From: Saccharum officinarum | Lineage: Eukaryota; Streptophyta; Magnoliopsida; Poales; Poaceae | Reading direction: 5' to 3' | DNA: 64,000 bases | NCBI GenBank assembly: GCA_020631735.1 | Contig: CM036168.1 | Coordinates: forward strand, 102,320,036-102,384,035 | Shown here: piece by piece, positions 10,906 through 24,054 of the stretch | Layout of the letters: each line of letters opens with the position of its first letter | Numbering within the stretch: position 1 is the first letter of the stretch | The notes under the pieces: generated by a model | Database searches by the model: none | Seen by the model: only the letters and a program-made list of their open reading frames with translations | What the model was told of the DNA's origin: nothing | Position numbers and translations under genes: made by a program

Positions 10906-11282
10906 CCTGAAGCAAGACAGAATTAGAAAGATGAGGACAGATGGGAGGGATCTGAAAGTTAGCAGGAACAGGTTTGAACCTTACTTAACCCAAACCACTT
11001 TAAAAGGGAAGGTAACTTAAGCAGGTTAATTAAACATGATGCATGCATCATACTTATGATCTAATAGAAAAGTTTAAGTAACACATGCAATAACATTTGT
11101 AACTTAGGGCAATATAACATGATACTTCACTACGAAGCTTTCAAATATGAGCTAAGGAAACTACAGAGATTAGATTAGGATAAGCCCAAAGCAATTTGGA
11201 CCAAAATATTAATATTAAGTTTGTTCGATCCAAATCATTTTAAAGTTTTGTAAAGTAATACTACAATAACTCTAGTAATTAA
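10906..11282 (-). other. Leader of element B
   Basis: Untranslated sequence between the PBS and the H3-like ORF, nearly identical to 60530-60891 in element G. I see no open frame kept in both copies. Confidence 0.6.
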
Positions 11283-11294
11283 GCTCTGGTACCA
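11283..11294 (-). other. Primer-binding site of element B
   Basis: On the minus strand TGGTACCAGAGC, two bases after the LTR end; a one-mismatch match to the tRNA-iMet complement. Confidence 0.85.
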
Positions 11295-11296
11295 GC

Positions 11297-14200
11297 TGCC
11301 ACATAACCTCCTAATTATGATGGCCCACATGTACCTGTCATCATCATAATGACCTCTGACAACCGTACTTATGTTCCTCATAACTTAAAAGGCCTGCTTT
11401 CCTCCGAACAGGATCTAATCACAGGAGTATTGCAATATTATAACAATTTATTCAAAATACCATCAGAGTAAAGTAGCAGAAGTCTTACAATAACTTAAGT
11501 TTACAAACCACAGTTTCCAAACTCCAAACCTTATGTAACATTATTACAAACCGGTAGTAGGGAAGTATCAGTAGTAACTTTATTACAATCACACAAACGA
11601 AGTGCCTTGCCCAGAGGCCACACAGTCTACTCGTCGTCACTTTCTTCAGCCACAACGGTCATGCAACAAGGCTCAAAGCAGACTTGTTCATGAACCGCAC
11701 CTGCAACAAGGGGTTTAACAAACCCTGAGTATGAGAGTACTCAACAAGACTTACTCGACTAAGAAAAGACTCCAAGGGCATGCTAGCTTTAGGGAATCAA
11801 GGTACGGGTATTCAAGAATCCAAATTTCTTTTGTAAGAAAGCTTACTAAAATAAGTCCTTACCTTCATTATTTTACTTTTACCAATGATGGTTCAATTAC
11901 CAATTCTAAGTGATCCTAATCTAGATAAAAATAATTCTCATTAAGACCTTACCCATTCTTTCTTTTAATTCTAGTTCTTAACTACGATGTTGGTGCAAGG
12001 CCAAGACTCCTTTCTCGTGGAGCAATGACGATTCGAACCGCTTCATTTACCTAGCTGGAGATTCCTAACCACACGACATATGTAGAACCGAATCTTACAT
12101 ATATCAACTCTTACCCATGTAACCCAAAACCAGAACATGTGCATCACCACCTGAGAGCACAGTACTCCTCGAACCTGGCCCAATTCTAGCCCCGAGGGTA
12201 CACGTTACTCTCGCCATCTCTCCACTCCCAGTGCGAGGTTAGACGTTCTCGTAATGGAATAGTCGAAGTAAGGCTTACCCGACATGGGTACATGGCTAGT
12301 ACTAATAAAAACTCTATGACGCGAGAGCCAACAACGTACGGTCCTTAACTGATAAGGCGGAAACATTACATTGAGACTCATTTTCCAATGCAAGTTAGCA
12401 GTGGCCAAACCACCCGTCCGATCTTACAAGTTATTCTCATATTTTAATATTTATCAAGCATGCCATCATGGCCATGCAAACATTCATTTAAAAAGCTTAA
12501 TATTTTTAGCATTTAATATTTTTTCTAAGTAGTTTACATCTTGAAAAGCTTACACAAAAATTTTCACTATTTTTGGAGCTCTACAGAATTTTTAATGAAA
12601 TAAACAAATACTATTATTATTCACATTTTTTAAAAAAGAAAAAGAAAAACTTTCTTTTCGGGCCGCCTTCTCCTTTCTCCCTCTGGCTCGGCCTAGCCGA
12701 ACGGCCCAGCTACAATGCGCCCGCGCCCGCCTGCGTTCGCTCACGCCCACGTGGCCAAGCATCGCGGCCCATCCGCGCGGCCTGTTCGTGCGCGCGCTCT
12801 CCCTCTCTCTCTCGCTGACACGCGGCCCCCACTTGTCATCGCCTTCCTCCGTCTCTCTCTCTCCCTCGACTCGGCCATGCCCGCACGGTGGCCGGCCGGT
12901 GATCACAGCGTCGGTCGTCCAACCGAGCTGCTCAACGGCATCACCACTTCACGGCGACCCCATTTTACTACCTAGCGGCTACGCTACCACTTCGGGAGGA
13001 CCCTCCCGACGGCCATGGCGGACTGGTGGTCACGGTGACCGGCGTCCCGGTGGTCTACTACGGTAACGTCTAAAGCAAAATCACGGGGAGCAACAGGAGC
13101 TCACAACGGTTGCAGTGAAGCACATGGGAAGCTCGGAGCGGCAGTGGAGAGAGCTAGCCACGTGAGGGCGGCTCGGTCGCCGGAGTTGAGCACGGGAGAT
13201 GGTGGTGCGGCGGTTCAGGCGAGGAAACGGCAAGCTCAGGTGGACCAACAGACACGCGAGAGCGAGGCGAGCTTGCTGGTGCGATTTGCGTGGCTGGTGG
13301 CGGCTCAACGGCGGCGGCAGCGAGCGGCGGAGCTAAGCGGCGGTGGTGGCAAAAACAGAGAAGCAAAACGGCTCACGGTGAGCTCGACACATTTATAGGC
13401 ACGGCCACGGTGACGGTCACTAGAAGGTGCGCGTCGTCGCGCTGGCGTTCCTGGGCACACACGAGAAGGTCCTGGACGCAGCCCGGTGGCTCACCGGCGC
13501 CCATGCCGTGCGGTGCCCGGCGGTCATTGGTCGGCTATTGTAGCTCCCCCCAACTTTTGTAAACTCAAACTGTTTTTCACAAATTACTCCCAAATTCATG
13601 TAACAACTTGAAAAATTCCCAAGATATGAAATCTTCAGAATTTCAAGCTCAACAAGTTTTGTATTGAACTTTTTTTCAAATTCGAACTGGATTTTGAAAT
13701 TTGAGTTTAAATTCAAAAGAGGACACTTTTCGGAAATTTGGAAATTTAGAAATTACTTTGGATTTTATATTGAAACTTCAAAAACTCCAAACACCAAAGT
13801 TGTACATCTAGCCAAGACCTACAACTTTTCTAAACAAACCATTTTCAAAATCTGCCTCTATTTTGAAATTTGAGTTTGGGGATAAAAAAGGGTCAAATTT
13901 GAAATTTGCTTCTTTTCAAAATTGCTCCACATTTTACACTAAAACTTTGAAAATTCAAAACATCAAAGTTGTAGCCATTGAAAAGTTCTACAAACTTGGT
14001 TTTAAACTTTTTCCCAAATTTTGCTTAGATTTTGAATTATTTCAAAAGGGGTAAAACAGGGTTTTGGATTTTTGGGTTTTCGGAGGAATTTTTAAATTGA
14101 AATTTGTTGCTACCTTAATTGGTGATTATTTAATGATCAAACCATCATCCAAGGGCATCATTTAGACAAGCATAACATGGTTGACCAAATGCCACTCTTG

Positions 14201-14595
14201 GTTGATCAATTAGCTTTTGAAAATCTTTTAATATTTCCCCAAATTTGAATTTAAATTTGAATCGGAAAACTCACGACAAGTTTTTGGATTCCAATTCAAA
14301 CTCAAACTTAGAGCTTCATTTTATGTGTCGTACTTGAGTTCGTACCCTACACTTGACACTAGTAGGTAACACAGTCACAAACCTCAAATTACGCAGGGTA
14401 TGGACTAAGTATTTGCGGTGGTATTCGAAATTAGGGTTTTTGGTTCGGATCACACCACTAAGAAGCACATCTAGCCTAGAAAGGTAAACTCATTTTAGTT
14501 AATGCATAATAGGGTTGACCTAATCATGGATGCTTTGCGATGCAATATGATGATATGGCAGGTTAATTAGCAACCATAACACCAGAGGTGTTACA
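11297..14595 (-). repeat. 5' LTR of element B (3,299 bp, internally deleted)
   Basis: On the minus strand it begins TGTAACACC with a hairpin to GGTGTTA, and ends at 11297 with a mutated terminus. It has the same AT / GC-rich (about 12660-13540) / AT plan as the other LTRs. Compared with the G LTR it lacks about 0.8 kb at 12497-12510, matching roughly 62109-62900 of G, which removes the place of the acidic LTR exon. Confidence 0.88.
11627..11700 (-). CDS. Candidate terminal exon of LTR gene, B/G type
   Basis: The minus-strand exon follows CTTGTTGCAG. In phase 1 it reads GAVHEQVCFEPCCMTVVAEE, then SDDE and a TAG. Position, acceptor and phase match the terminal exons of A, C, D and F, but the protein differs: the Cys pair is C-x3-C and the end is acidic. 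The upstream exon is deleted in this LTR, so this copy cannot make a spliced product. It is nearly identical to the G copy, so there is no independent test of selection. Confidence 0.35.
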
Positions 14596-14596
14596 C

Positions 14597-15539
14597 TGAG
14601 ATTATGAGATTGCATGGCATACCGAAGACTATAGTGTCTGAGAGAGGGTCACAATTCACTGCTCACTTTTGGGAGCACTTGCACAAAGGATTGGGTACTA
14701 GTTTGATCTATAGTATTGCCTATCATCCTCAGACAGATAATCAGACCGAAAGAGTTAATGCTGTTCTGGAGGATATGTTGAGAGCCTGTGTGTTGTCTTC
14801 CAAGGGTTCGTGAGAGTTATGGTTACCATTAGCAGAGTTTGCTTACAATAATAGTTATCAAGAAAGTATCAAAATGGCACCATTCGAAGCTTTGTATGGC
14901 AGAAAGTGTAGAACACCACTAAACTGGATCGAGCCAGGAGAAAGAAGATATTATGGTATTGACTTCGTAGAAGAAGCCGAGAAGAAAGTACATATCATTC
15001 AGTAAAATATGAAAGCAGCTCAATCACGTCAGAAAAGCTATGCGGATAGAAGGAGAATACTGCTTGTGTTCGAAGTTGGTGACTATGTTTATCTGAAAGT
15101 CACACCAATGAAGAAAAAACGGTTTGGAGTATGCAGAAAGCTCACAGCTAGATTTGTGGGACCATACAAGATCTTGGAAAGAAAATGTCTAGTAGCTTAT
15201 AAGTTAGAGTTACCTGAGACAATGGGTGCTATATTCCTAGTTTTTCATGTATCGTATCTCAAGAAGTGTTTGCGCGTTCCATAGGAAAGAATCGAACCCC
15301 AAGGCATAAAGCGCAAGTCAGATTTGGTATATCGTGAGTAACCGGTTCGAGTTTTGGACTCTAAAGAGAGGGCTACTCGAAACAGGGTGGTGAAAACATA
15401 TAAGATACAGTGGAGTAATCATGATGAAGGAGATGCAACTTGGGAAACGGGTGAATATCTACAAAAAGTTTATGAGGATTTTTATAACAACTAGTTCGTA
15501 ACCCAAATCTTAGGACGAGATTTTTATAAGAGGGAGGGC
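14597..15539 (+). pseudogene. pol: Integrase and chromodomain remnant of element C
   Basis: The frame starts inside the integrase DDE core ([17 protein letters not shown]; the second Asp reads Glu, SER for SDR), then [13 protein letters not shown] with the catalytic Glu, the GPY region (ARFVGPYKI) and a chromodomain-like end (KTYKIQWSNHDEGDATWE). It is one frame throughout but has stops near 14812, 15003, 15282, 15340 and 15493. Most are the kind produced by C-to-T change. The left end is cut by insertion of B. Confidence 0.88.
15528..15539 (+). other. Polypurine tract of element C
   Basis: AAGAGGGAGGGC immediately before the LTR, aligned with the PPT of element A. Confidence 0.8.
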
Positions 15540-18500
15540 TATAACACCCCTAGGTGTTAAGCATGCATTAACATTCCAAAACATGATCATTAGCATCGCA
15601 TACATGTTCATCATCACATGCAATATAAGTTGAATGTAAATTGAAGTGTGAAAAACATCTGTTTGAACCCTAAATTATTGCATTTGCTTGCTAAGAGTGG
15701 TAAAATTTGTTGGGCTATAACTCTAAATGACTTAGAATTAATTAGCATGATTTTTGGAGCAACTTTTGTATTTAAAATCTCCCCAAATTTTGCTTTTAAA
15801 AATATTCTAGAAAAATAAGTTGTTATTTAAAAATTAGATTTTAAATCACTAATTCAAAATCTGTTTAGAATTTTGAAAAGTGCCCTAAATGAAAGTTGTA
15901 GAGAATTAAATTTTGAACAACTTTTATTTTAGGGACAACTTGTGAAAATGTCTTTTTCATCTTCAAAATTTGAATTTGAATCAATTTAGAAAATCTAAAA
16001 ATTTATTTATAAAAAGAAAACGAATTCTCCGGCCTTAACGGGCCGCCGCCTCCACTCTGGCCCAGCTCGGCAGGTCGGCCTGGTCCGCGTCAGCGCCCGC
16101 GCGCTCACCCGCGCGCGCCCCGCGCCAGCGCACGACCGCGTCAGGGCGCGCTCGCCGTGTAGACGCCGCTTGACGTCGCCGGCGCACGGGTGGTGCCTCG
16201 ACGGGTCCCACCTCCTCGTCCGTGCCTTAAGCAGCCACAACACCGGCTTTACTTCACCTACCTCGCCTCCAGTCTCCATTTCCTTCCCTCTCGCCAGCAG
16301 CAGCAGTGGCGGACGCTCGCGCCACCGCTCGCCGTCGTCGCTCCGCCACCACCGCACGCCCCCACGAGCGCATCTCCGGTCGATTCCTCTCGGCCTCAGC
16401 CCCGCCTCGCCTCCCTCCATCTGGTGCTCGCGCCATTTCTGCCGCTCAAGCAAAGGTGAGGCCGATTTCGGTCGTCCGTCCGTCGCGGGCGCCATGGCCG
16501 CCGCTCGGCCTACGCTGTGGCCGAGGCCCGTCCGCCATCCCATCTTCCCCAACTTCCACCCTTTCGCGCCCGCCTTCCTCTTGCAAACCCGGTGCTCGCT
16601 TCACCGTGCCCCGTCGTGGCCGGCAACGCCGCCGGACCGACACCGCCGCGCGGCCACGCCACCGTGAACGCCGGCACCCCGTGGCCACGCCCCGCTCTCG
16701 CCCTCCCCTCTCTATTCGCTGGCCCAAGTTGGCCTTGGGCCAAGGCCCCGAGCCGGGCCGCCTTGCCCCTCTCCCCGCTCAGTTGCTCAGGCCAAAAACG
16801 GTCGTGGGCTGGTGGCTCCCGTTGGGCTGGCCCGTTAACCGAAAAGATAAATAAGTTTCTGTTTTCTATTATGTTTTGGAAAAGAACATGCTCTAGAAAA
16901 ATATTGTGTACTAAAAAATGCTCCAAAAATTATGAAACAAATTTTGTAGTATTTCTCATAAGTAGATCTATGATCTGAAAATATTGTATGTCAAGTTTGA
17001 AATACTTTTCTGTAGGGTTTTTATTTAATCACTGAAATTACTGTTTTCTTGATAAATATGTAATAAATCATAGAAAGCTCAAAAAAATATGGTTCCACTT
17101 ACAATAATTTTATTTTGTGATGTACTTTCTAGAAAAAATATGTGCCATGCATGTTCTGTAGAAAATTTTTTATATTTAGTACAAGTGCTAATTATTGTTA
17201 ATAATTGTTATTTTTGATAGAGAGAAAAATTTGAATAAAACATGCAAGTAATAATTTTTTTATAGTGATTGTTTATTGTGTAGAATGTAGGAAAATGCTA
17301 AATCTGTTGTTTGACACTTTTCATAGTACAAAGTATTTTTATGCTCCTTTTTAGGCCCTAACTTGTTATTTTTGTGTAGGCATTTCTAGTACTCCAAATG
17401 TAATGAAATTTTTGTGGCATGCTATATTAGATGATAGTAAGCTACTGTAATTTTTTCAGATTTTTTTGTACTACCAAAATAGGTGTTGCTGTTCAAACCT
17501 AGTTACAATTAGGGTTTAATTAACCTTGTTAATGCATGACTAATTAATAAGATTTACTTTGGTGTATCTTTGAAGCATCTTAGATTTATGTGGTGACTTG
17601 GCATGGTAGAGAATGTTGGTAGTATATGAGTATATGTTCTTGGATGTTGTTGACTACCTTGTAGAAGAGTTGTATTCATACTTTATGCCATAAAGTAAAC
17701 CTATTCATCTACATCTCATTCATCATGATCATTACATGTCATCTCTGCAAAGCACCTCGGTATGAGTACTTATACATTTGCATCATACAGGATCGTAAGA
17801 AGTAACTCCGGTAGCATTTCCCGAGGAGACGGAAGAACAGCCCGAGGTGCAAGAGCAGGAGGTGCCCAAAGTCGAAGAGGAGGTCGGTGAGGATCTTCCA
17901 GAGTGTCCCGATCACCGCCCGAGCTCGTTCGAAAGAGACAAGCCCCGAAGCATTTTCTCTCCCGGTTTGCAATTATTTTATTAATGCTTTACTTTAACTG
18001 ATGCATTACGTTTAGGAGTTGTTTGCAACAGTTGCTGCATTATACCTTGTTTACCCTGTTCTACCATATCCTTGTTACCTTGGTATTCGCAGTCAAGAAA
18101 TGCTTAGCTTGCTTAGACCGGTAGAAGTCGGATGATTTCCTGTCACCTGCGAGCTATGGTTGGTTACCTGGATCTACTTGAAAAAGTATGTCATCGTAGA
18201 ATAACTAAGTGTTAATGTGAAATTGAGACCGAACGAAGACTTGTAGGGTTTCGTACTATAGTGTTTTCCGTCTGTGTCGATTAAGGACCGACCGTTGTTG
18301 GGCCTCGAGTCATGTTGAACGCATGCCTTACATTTAGCTGACCAAATAATGTACCTTTCGACCGTGAAGCTGGGAGATTATTCGGGCCGAGTGGATTGCC
18401 CGCAACGCACTGTACCGGAGCAGGTGTGGTAGGACACGGGGGCGTCATGATAAGGCCAAAGAGCAATCGGACGGCCCCCGGGTACATGTGATTCCTATCT

Positions 18501-19044
18501 AACTCGAGACTTTACCTGAATGGTTGACTCGGTGACCAATACCTCACTTTAGCAGGTGAGTGAGATTTGTGTGAGGAATAAATTACCAGCTGGTTAATAA
18601 TCGATTCGAATCGCCATCGTTCACGGGATAGTGAACACTTGACTTGAGTTACTTCATCGTAGTAATCTTGATGGAACACTTGGACAGTTATATGGAATAT
18701 GACATGATGGAAGTTGTTAATGATCATTGGTCAACCTTACCTGTTTAATTACATGTTACTCTAGTACAGGTGCAAATGTAGTTAACAGGTTAATAAAGAT
18801 TTAACTTGATGCAACGCTTCTAGAAAAGATTCTTTAAATGTTAAAAATGCCTTTTTACAAATGAGTCAGCTACCCTACCATAAGACCTGTCATGATCCTT
18901 GGTGTCTTTTATTTTTGGTTATATCGGATAAGTCTAGATGAGTACCTTCTCGTACTTAGGGCTTTGTTCCCACTTGTTGTAGATGGGCAGATGTATTACG
19001 GCTACTGTATCAACTGCCTTTATCCTGCGATGGGTGAAGCTTAG
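15540..19044 (+). repeat. 3' LTR of element C, first part
   Basis: Begins TATAACACC, a mutated TGTAACACC, with the same terminal hairpin. A GC-rich block spans about 16030-16850 and has a splice donor AAG|GTGAGG (exon end 16455) aligned with that of element A. The LTR is cut at 19044 by element D; the CTTAG at 19040-19044 is repeated at 35523-35527. Confidence 0.9.
17791..19044 (+). pseudogene. LTR-encoded accessory gene of element C, decayed
   Basis: Acidic exon 17791-17937 (after CATCATACAG) and terminal exon 18983-19044 (after TTGTTGTAG). The first contains a stop early on (GS-stop-E) and encodes EDLPECPDHRPSSFER. Its GC donor has mutated to AC (GACAAG for GGCAAG). The second encodes DGQMYYGYCINCLYPAMGEA with TAG at 19042-19044, and the C-x2-C pair is intact. 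Element D inserted directly after this stop codon, so the whole terminal exon survives. Confidence 0.6.
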
Positions 19045-19397
19045 TGTAACAGAACCGACCAAATTATAAGAGCACAAGTACGAAAACAAGCACCGAGGCG
19101 CTCAAATTTTCAAACTTGAGCCCATATAATCCCGGTAGTCAATCGAAATCAGGAAGGATTTCAAACCAAACTGCTTACAACCAGGATCGCATCATTCAAC
19201 ATACAACATCATACGATACATTTCACAAGTAGTTCTGAAATAAGTTTACACAAACGGAGTAGCAAATATTACAAACCAAGTTTGAAAGTAGCGGAAGCAT
19301 AACACACACACTAGTTAATTAAATACTGCCAGTCTGGATGATCGACATCCTGCAAAAGCATGAGGAAAGTACATAAAGACGATCATGCCCTTCTGAT

Positions 19398-19459
19398 CTA
19401 GTCATCATCACCCGCAGGGTGGAGACACGTCTTGCAGAATCCCTGATAAAGCATGTCAT
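19398..19459 (-). CDS. LTR-encoded accessory gene, terminal CxxC exon (element D 3' LTR)
   Basis: Follows CTCCTGTTGCAG. In phase 1 it encodes DDMLYQGFCKTCLHPAGDDD and then TAG. It aligns without gaps to DGQMYYGYCINCLYPAMGEA of C and F, sharing D, Y, G, C-x2-C-L and P-A at the same places and the same length of 20. Joined to the exon at 20710-20552 the spacing between CPDH and CKTC is 15 residues, exactly as in A, C and F. Intron 20551-19460. Confidence 0.62.
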
Positions 19460-20551
19460 CTGCAACAGGAGGGAATAAACCCTGAGTACTGGAATGTACT
19501 CAGCTAGACTTACCCGTCGAAAACCAGAAATAAGAGGACACCAAGGATTATGCAAGGCTTACACAAGAGGCTAGCTGACATATCATTTTGCATAAAGGCA
19601 TAAGTAATTGAAATTCTTATAACCTGTACTAGCAGTTATTTTTAGCATTTACCTGTCATCTATCTTAGCACCTGTACTAAACATTCACTTGAGTATAATC
19701 AAACAACATTATTATTATATCCATAGCAGGTATATCATTGCGGCAACATCATATCATTTCCTTAACCATCTGTTCATTTAATGAGATCTACGTTGCCGCT
19801 GCTCAAGTCAAGTGCTCACTAACCGGGAGCGACGGCGATTCGAATCGAATTCCTATCCAGCTGGAGGGGTATTTCTAACACTCACCGTGCAGACCCCTGC
19901 CAGGGTCGCACAGGCCACCGTTTCATATGATTCAGGAATCGCGGGTCCGAATAATGTCGCGACCCCAAGGGCGACACTCTGCCAGGTGATAGGGACTCTA
20001 ACCCCCCCTTGGTCTCACGCCAATGTCCCCAAGCACATCCTTTCTCTCCTCCAAGAAGCAACCTACCATTCGATTCCCGGCCTGAACCACATTACTCGGC
20101 TTCGCGGTCGGAACGGGTTATCCGGCCAACTAAGTGTTAGACTGCGTTCAACATGACTCAAGGACGTACAGCGAATCGGTCCTTAAACGACTCAGACGGG
20201 CATAGCTCCACACCCAAGACGTGAAGTGTCTTGCGGCTGTACTATCGAACTCCCGCCCGGTCTCAATTTTATTTTTAAGCATGGTTCCATTCACGATAGC
20301 CATAAAGCCACTCGTGACTCCTTCCTACATCTCGCGGATGACCGGAAATCACCCGACTTCTACCGTACTAAGCAGGGCTAAGCATTGACACGTGCCTAAA
20401 CCTAAAATAGGATTAAGTACGATATCTGGACAAGGACAGGTATAATGCAGCAAGTGTTTTCATATAACTCCTACAACTTAATGCAGTAAACAATTAAAAG
20501 TACTCAAGATTAATTTATAAATCAGTAGGTTCAGCATGCACCGGGGCTTGC

Positions 20552-20710
20552 CTTTCAGAAAAGTTGAAGGCCGGTGGTCAGGGCACTCGGGTAGATCTTC
20601 TGACGGAGCTTCCCCGACGTTGGGTTCTTCTGCTAATTCCTCCGGTTGACTCAGCACCTCCTCCGGTATTGCTTGTTCGAATTCGAGGAGTGTCACCCCC
20701 TCCGGTACAC
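20552..20710 (-). CDS. LTR-encoded accessory gene, acidic exon (element D 3' LTR)
   Basis: The minus-strand exon follows CATGCAATAG and is read in phase 1. It encodes a Glu-rich stretch, then SEDLPECPDHRPSTFLK, and ends at a GC-type donor AAAG|GCAAGC. The C-x2-H pair is CPDH. The 5' half differs from that of A and F in sequence but is similarly acidic. In the conserved part D uses GAA GAT CTA CCC where F uses GAA GAT CTC CCG. The upstream exon may end at 22828 (CAAG|GTAGAG), whose last codon would also be split in phase 1; the start codon is unresolved. Confidence 0.6.
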
Positions 20711-23700
20711 CTATTGCATGAGTGCATAATAAATCTCAAGAATGCATAATGAAAGATGCAATATGCTCGGAATGAAATGTATTACAACAATTTAACGCTC
20801 TACTCAAATCACTTCAAAAGAGTAGGTGCAAATTTCCTCTCCGGTAGAGAAGTACTCACCTAATCTACTTAACCTAAGATAAAGCTGCTCATCCTCAGTT
20901 AAGGCCCTAACACCTAACAATTACAAAAGTAGCATGTCTTAGGATATCACACCATATCAATCAGCAAAACACCACAGTAAGCATTCTGGACAGCAGCTAC
21001 TTGTTTTTATCACAACTGGAGATTTACAATTCCAAAAGATATGATCTAAGCCAATCTGGAAAGCCTAAGAAATGTACTACAATTCATTTTCAGACCTCAA
21101 CTCCAAACTCCTAAGTTTTCCATGTCAAACTTCACAAGTTCCAGAATCTGTCCTCTCCAAAACAGAGAGTAGCAGATTTTGAACTGCCACTTTAAACAAC
21201 AGTAACTCTCAAACTACTAAGCCAAATGCTTCCAAATTTTAACACAAGCTAGTTCATCAAGTTTACTCCAACTTTGGTATTTACAAGTTGTCCAGCAACC
21301 AATTTTATCAAAGCCAAATTTAGAATTACTACTTAGCTGTCCAGAAAACCTAAAATTACAAAGGTTAAATATTTATTGATGTGGCAAACATTCTCTAAAA
21401 CCAAACTAATGCTACTACAAGTTCACAAATATCACAAAGACACCAGGAAGTAAGGTGTGCCCACCTAGAACATTTATTTAAACCCATTTCTCAATTTACT
21501 TAAGTAATTAAGTGGAATTTCAAACATATATGTAAACTGCTCCAAAAATTCTACAAAAATTACAGGGGACTCTCTGACCCACAAAGAGACTACTGTAAAA
21601 TTTTGAACTCAATTTATTCACAGGAACTCCCTACACAAAATTCCCAAGCCAAAAAGGCTGATTTTTGTATAAATAACCAAGCATAGTAAAAAGTGTCAAA
21701 CAACAGATTTCTTAATTTTCTTGGACACTCTAGGGTACCAAGACATTCTCCAAAAATTTATAAGAACATTGCACATGTAGAAGAATTACTAAAATTCATT
21801 TTAGTATTTCCTAGAATAACAAGATAGCATTATAACTTGGAAATTACTTAATCACTGATGCCCAAATTTTTACCAGAGCTAGGGCTAGCATAGAGTAACC
21901 TACCCACCAAATTTCATGATTTATGGAACACTACAGCTCAAGTTATAAATTTAACAAATTTGCATGCATTCCAAAACACATTTAAAGGATCTATTAAATT
22001 CTTACAGAATTTAAACATCTCATGCCAGATCCATATTTTTCTAAAATACTACACATCATGTAGACCCTAATAAAATTTATCTCATGATTTTTGGATCATT
22101 AAAACCCTAGATCTATATTTTTCCAACTTGTACAAAAATCAGTGACAAAATAATAAAAATGAATTTCATTTCGGACGACTGGGCCGGCCCGGAAAACTCG
22201 GCCCACACTCGCGCGCGCGCGGCCCGCTCAGCGCTCCCGCCCGCGCGCGACACTGACGGGCGGGCCCCCGCGGTCAGTGACCGGAGACAGGGGAGCGGCA
22301 GCCGTGAGCTCCGGCGAGCCCAAGCTCGTCGGAGGGAAGCTCGCCCGGAAAAATCGAGCCCACCCACGCGTTCCCCGTTCCGTAACGCTTCGATTCATGC
22401 TAGTGGAAGAGCTTAGGTTGGAATGGGAGGGCTCGCCGTCGTGAGCGGCGGCCGGTGAGGGTCGGGTGAGGGTATGCCGTCGCCGGTGAGGCCGCACGGC
22501 CATATCTAAGCTCGGTACGAGCTACACTACGCCCGGGCGAATCTATTGAGGTAGAAAGGAGGTTTGGAAGAGGTCCTAACTACCCTGGCCACGGAGTGCC
22601 GTGACGCGGTGCGGTGAGCGCGACGACGGTGGTCGTCGTGTTCCGCTCCGGCGAGGTCGCATCCCACTGTAAGGTCATGCCTAGAGCTAGAGGAAGGCCT
22701 ACACTATTCCGAACGCTGACCACAGAGAGAGGAGGGTGAAAGAGGATGTCGGTGGTGAGCTCGCAATGGCGGCGGCCATGGCGGAGCTCCGCACCGCCGA
22801 GGTTTGATTGGGTGATTTGCCCTCTACCTTGACCCAACGGCTGACCCAATGTGCGGAGGTTGTAGAGTATGGGCAGGCGGTGCTGTTCGTGAGCTCTCGG
22901 GAGTGGTGGCGCGGTGGTTGGCGCAACCGAAGGCGGCGGAGCCGGCTGTGGGGGCGGAGGACGCTCGGTCGCCTTACCGGTGAGCTGAGGAAGGAGGGCG
23001 ATGGAAATGGAGGGGGAAGCGGGTCGTCCTGGTCTTCATGCTGAGCTCGCAGGCGACGTGGGGCGTCGGCAGAACACGCGCGCCACGCGGCCACCGGGCT
23101 CTGCCCGAGCGCCACGACGCGGTCGGCCGCGGCCGTCGGTGTCTGAACCCTGAACCCGACGACTTCGGCGTCCATTGCCCGACTGACGGCCAAAGTTCCA
23201 CCGATCCCCGTTCCAAATCTAGCCGGAATTAGTGCTAAGTGTTAACAGCAATTTGGTAGAGCTATGTGAGGGCAACAAAATTGTCAATTGGAGCTTAGAC
23301 TGGTTCGGCCTAGATTTGAAACTACAGAGCTCCAAAGTGGGTCACCCGAAAACTGAAACTTAGTTTCAGTCACAATGCCGACTGAAACCCGATTTTCTAG
23401 GCACCAAATCTCCTAAACCATTTAGAACTAGGTGATGGTGATATTGGCAATGTTGTAGAGCTACATGTGATCTACAAGTTTGTCAATATGAGTGAAAGCT
23501 GGTTTGGCCTGGTTTGCAAACTAAAAGCTCCTAAAGTAGGCATCAGTAAAACTGTAGGGTCAGATTCCAGACTTAGAAAAATTCTAAGTCTTGGAGCTAC
23601 CTCTCTAACTGACTTGTGGGCCACTTTTGAGCATGTTAGGGTCAATTTCATGAGATGGTCATATTGAGACTTTTGTTCCCCATGAATTTCTTTACAACTT

Positions 23701-24054
23701 TGCTTAAGGGTGCTCTTCCATGCAAGGTCTCTAAATTAGACTTTTTAATTGGTCAAACTAGGGCCTTCTAGGGTCAAATGGTGGTCAAACTTCTCTTGGA
23801 GGGCAATTTAGTAATTTTGGTCAACATGAACCTTGTTCCAAATGTTACCCTAAGTATAACTAAGGTGTTGTAGGTCATGATTGGCTACCTTACCTTTTTG
23901 TTACACCAACTATCAAATACTTCATGAAATAATTCAAATAAACCCCAGAACTATCACATGTGTTGCATCACATGAAATAACAAACATGAATGATGCATGC
24001 TTATGCTTATGCCATGCAAATGCAATGCAATTATGGAGCTAAACACTTGAGGTG

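Larger units (their letters stand above)
10810..14595 (-). mobile_element. Element B: Tekay-like retrotransposon, 5' part only
   Basis: Read on the minus strand: 5' LTR (14595-11297), PBS, leader, and the first 32 codons of an H3-tail-like ORF, cut at 10810 by element A. The rest of B lies beyond the left edge. Its right end abuts integrase coding sequence of element C at 14596. B is very close in sequence to G (60011-64000), so the two are one family. Confidence 0.85.
14596..19044 (+). mobile_element. Element C (left part): Tekay-like retrotransposon
   Basis: The 3' part of a plus-strand element: integrase core and chromodomain (14596-15500), PPT (15528-15539) and most of the 3' LTR (15540-19044). 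The 5' remainder is on the far side of element B, left of the window. The LTR is interrupted by D and resumes at 35528, giving about 3,871 bp in total. Confidence 0.88.

Noticed and set aside
23467..23667. 66-codon frame repeated at 34930-35130
   Set aside because: It repeats only because both are the same part of the two D LTRs; no counterpart in other families.
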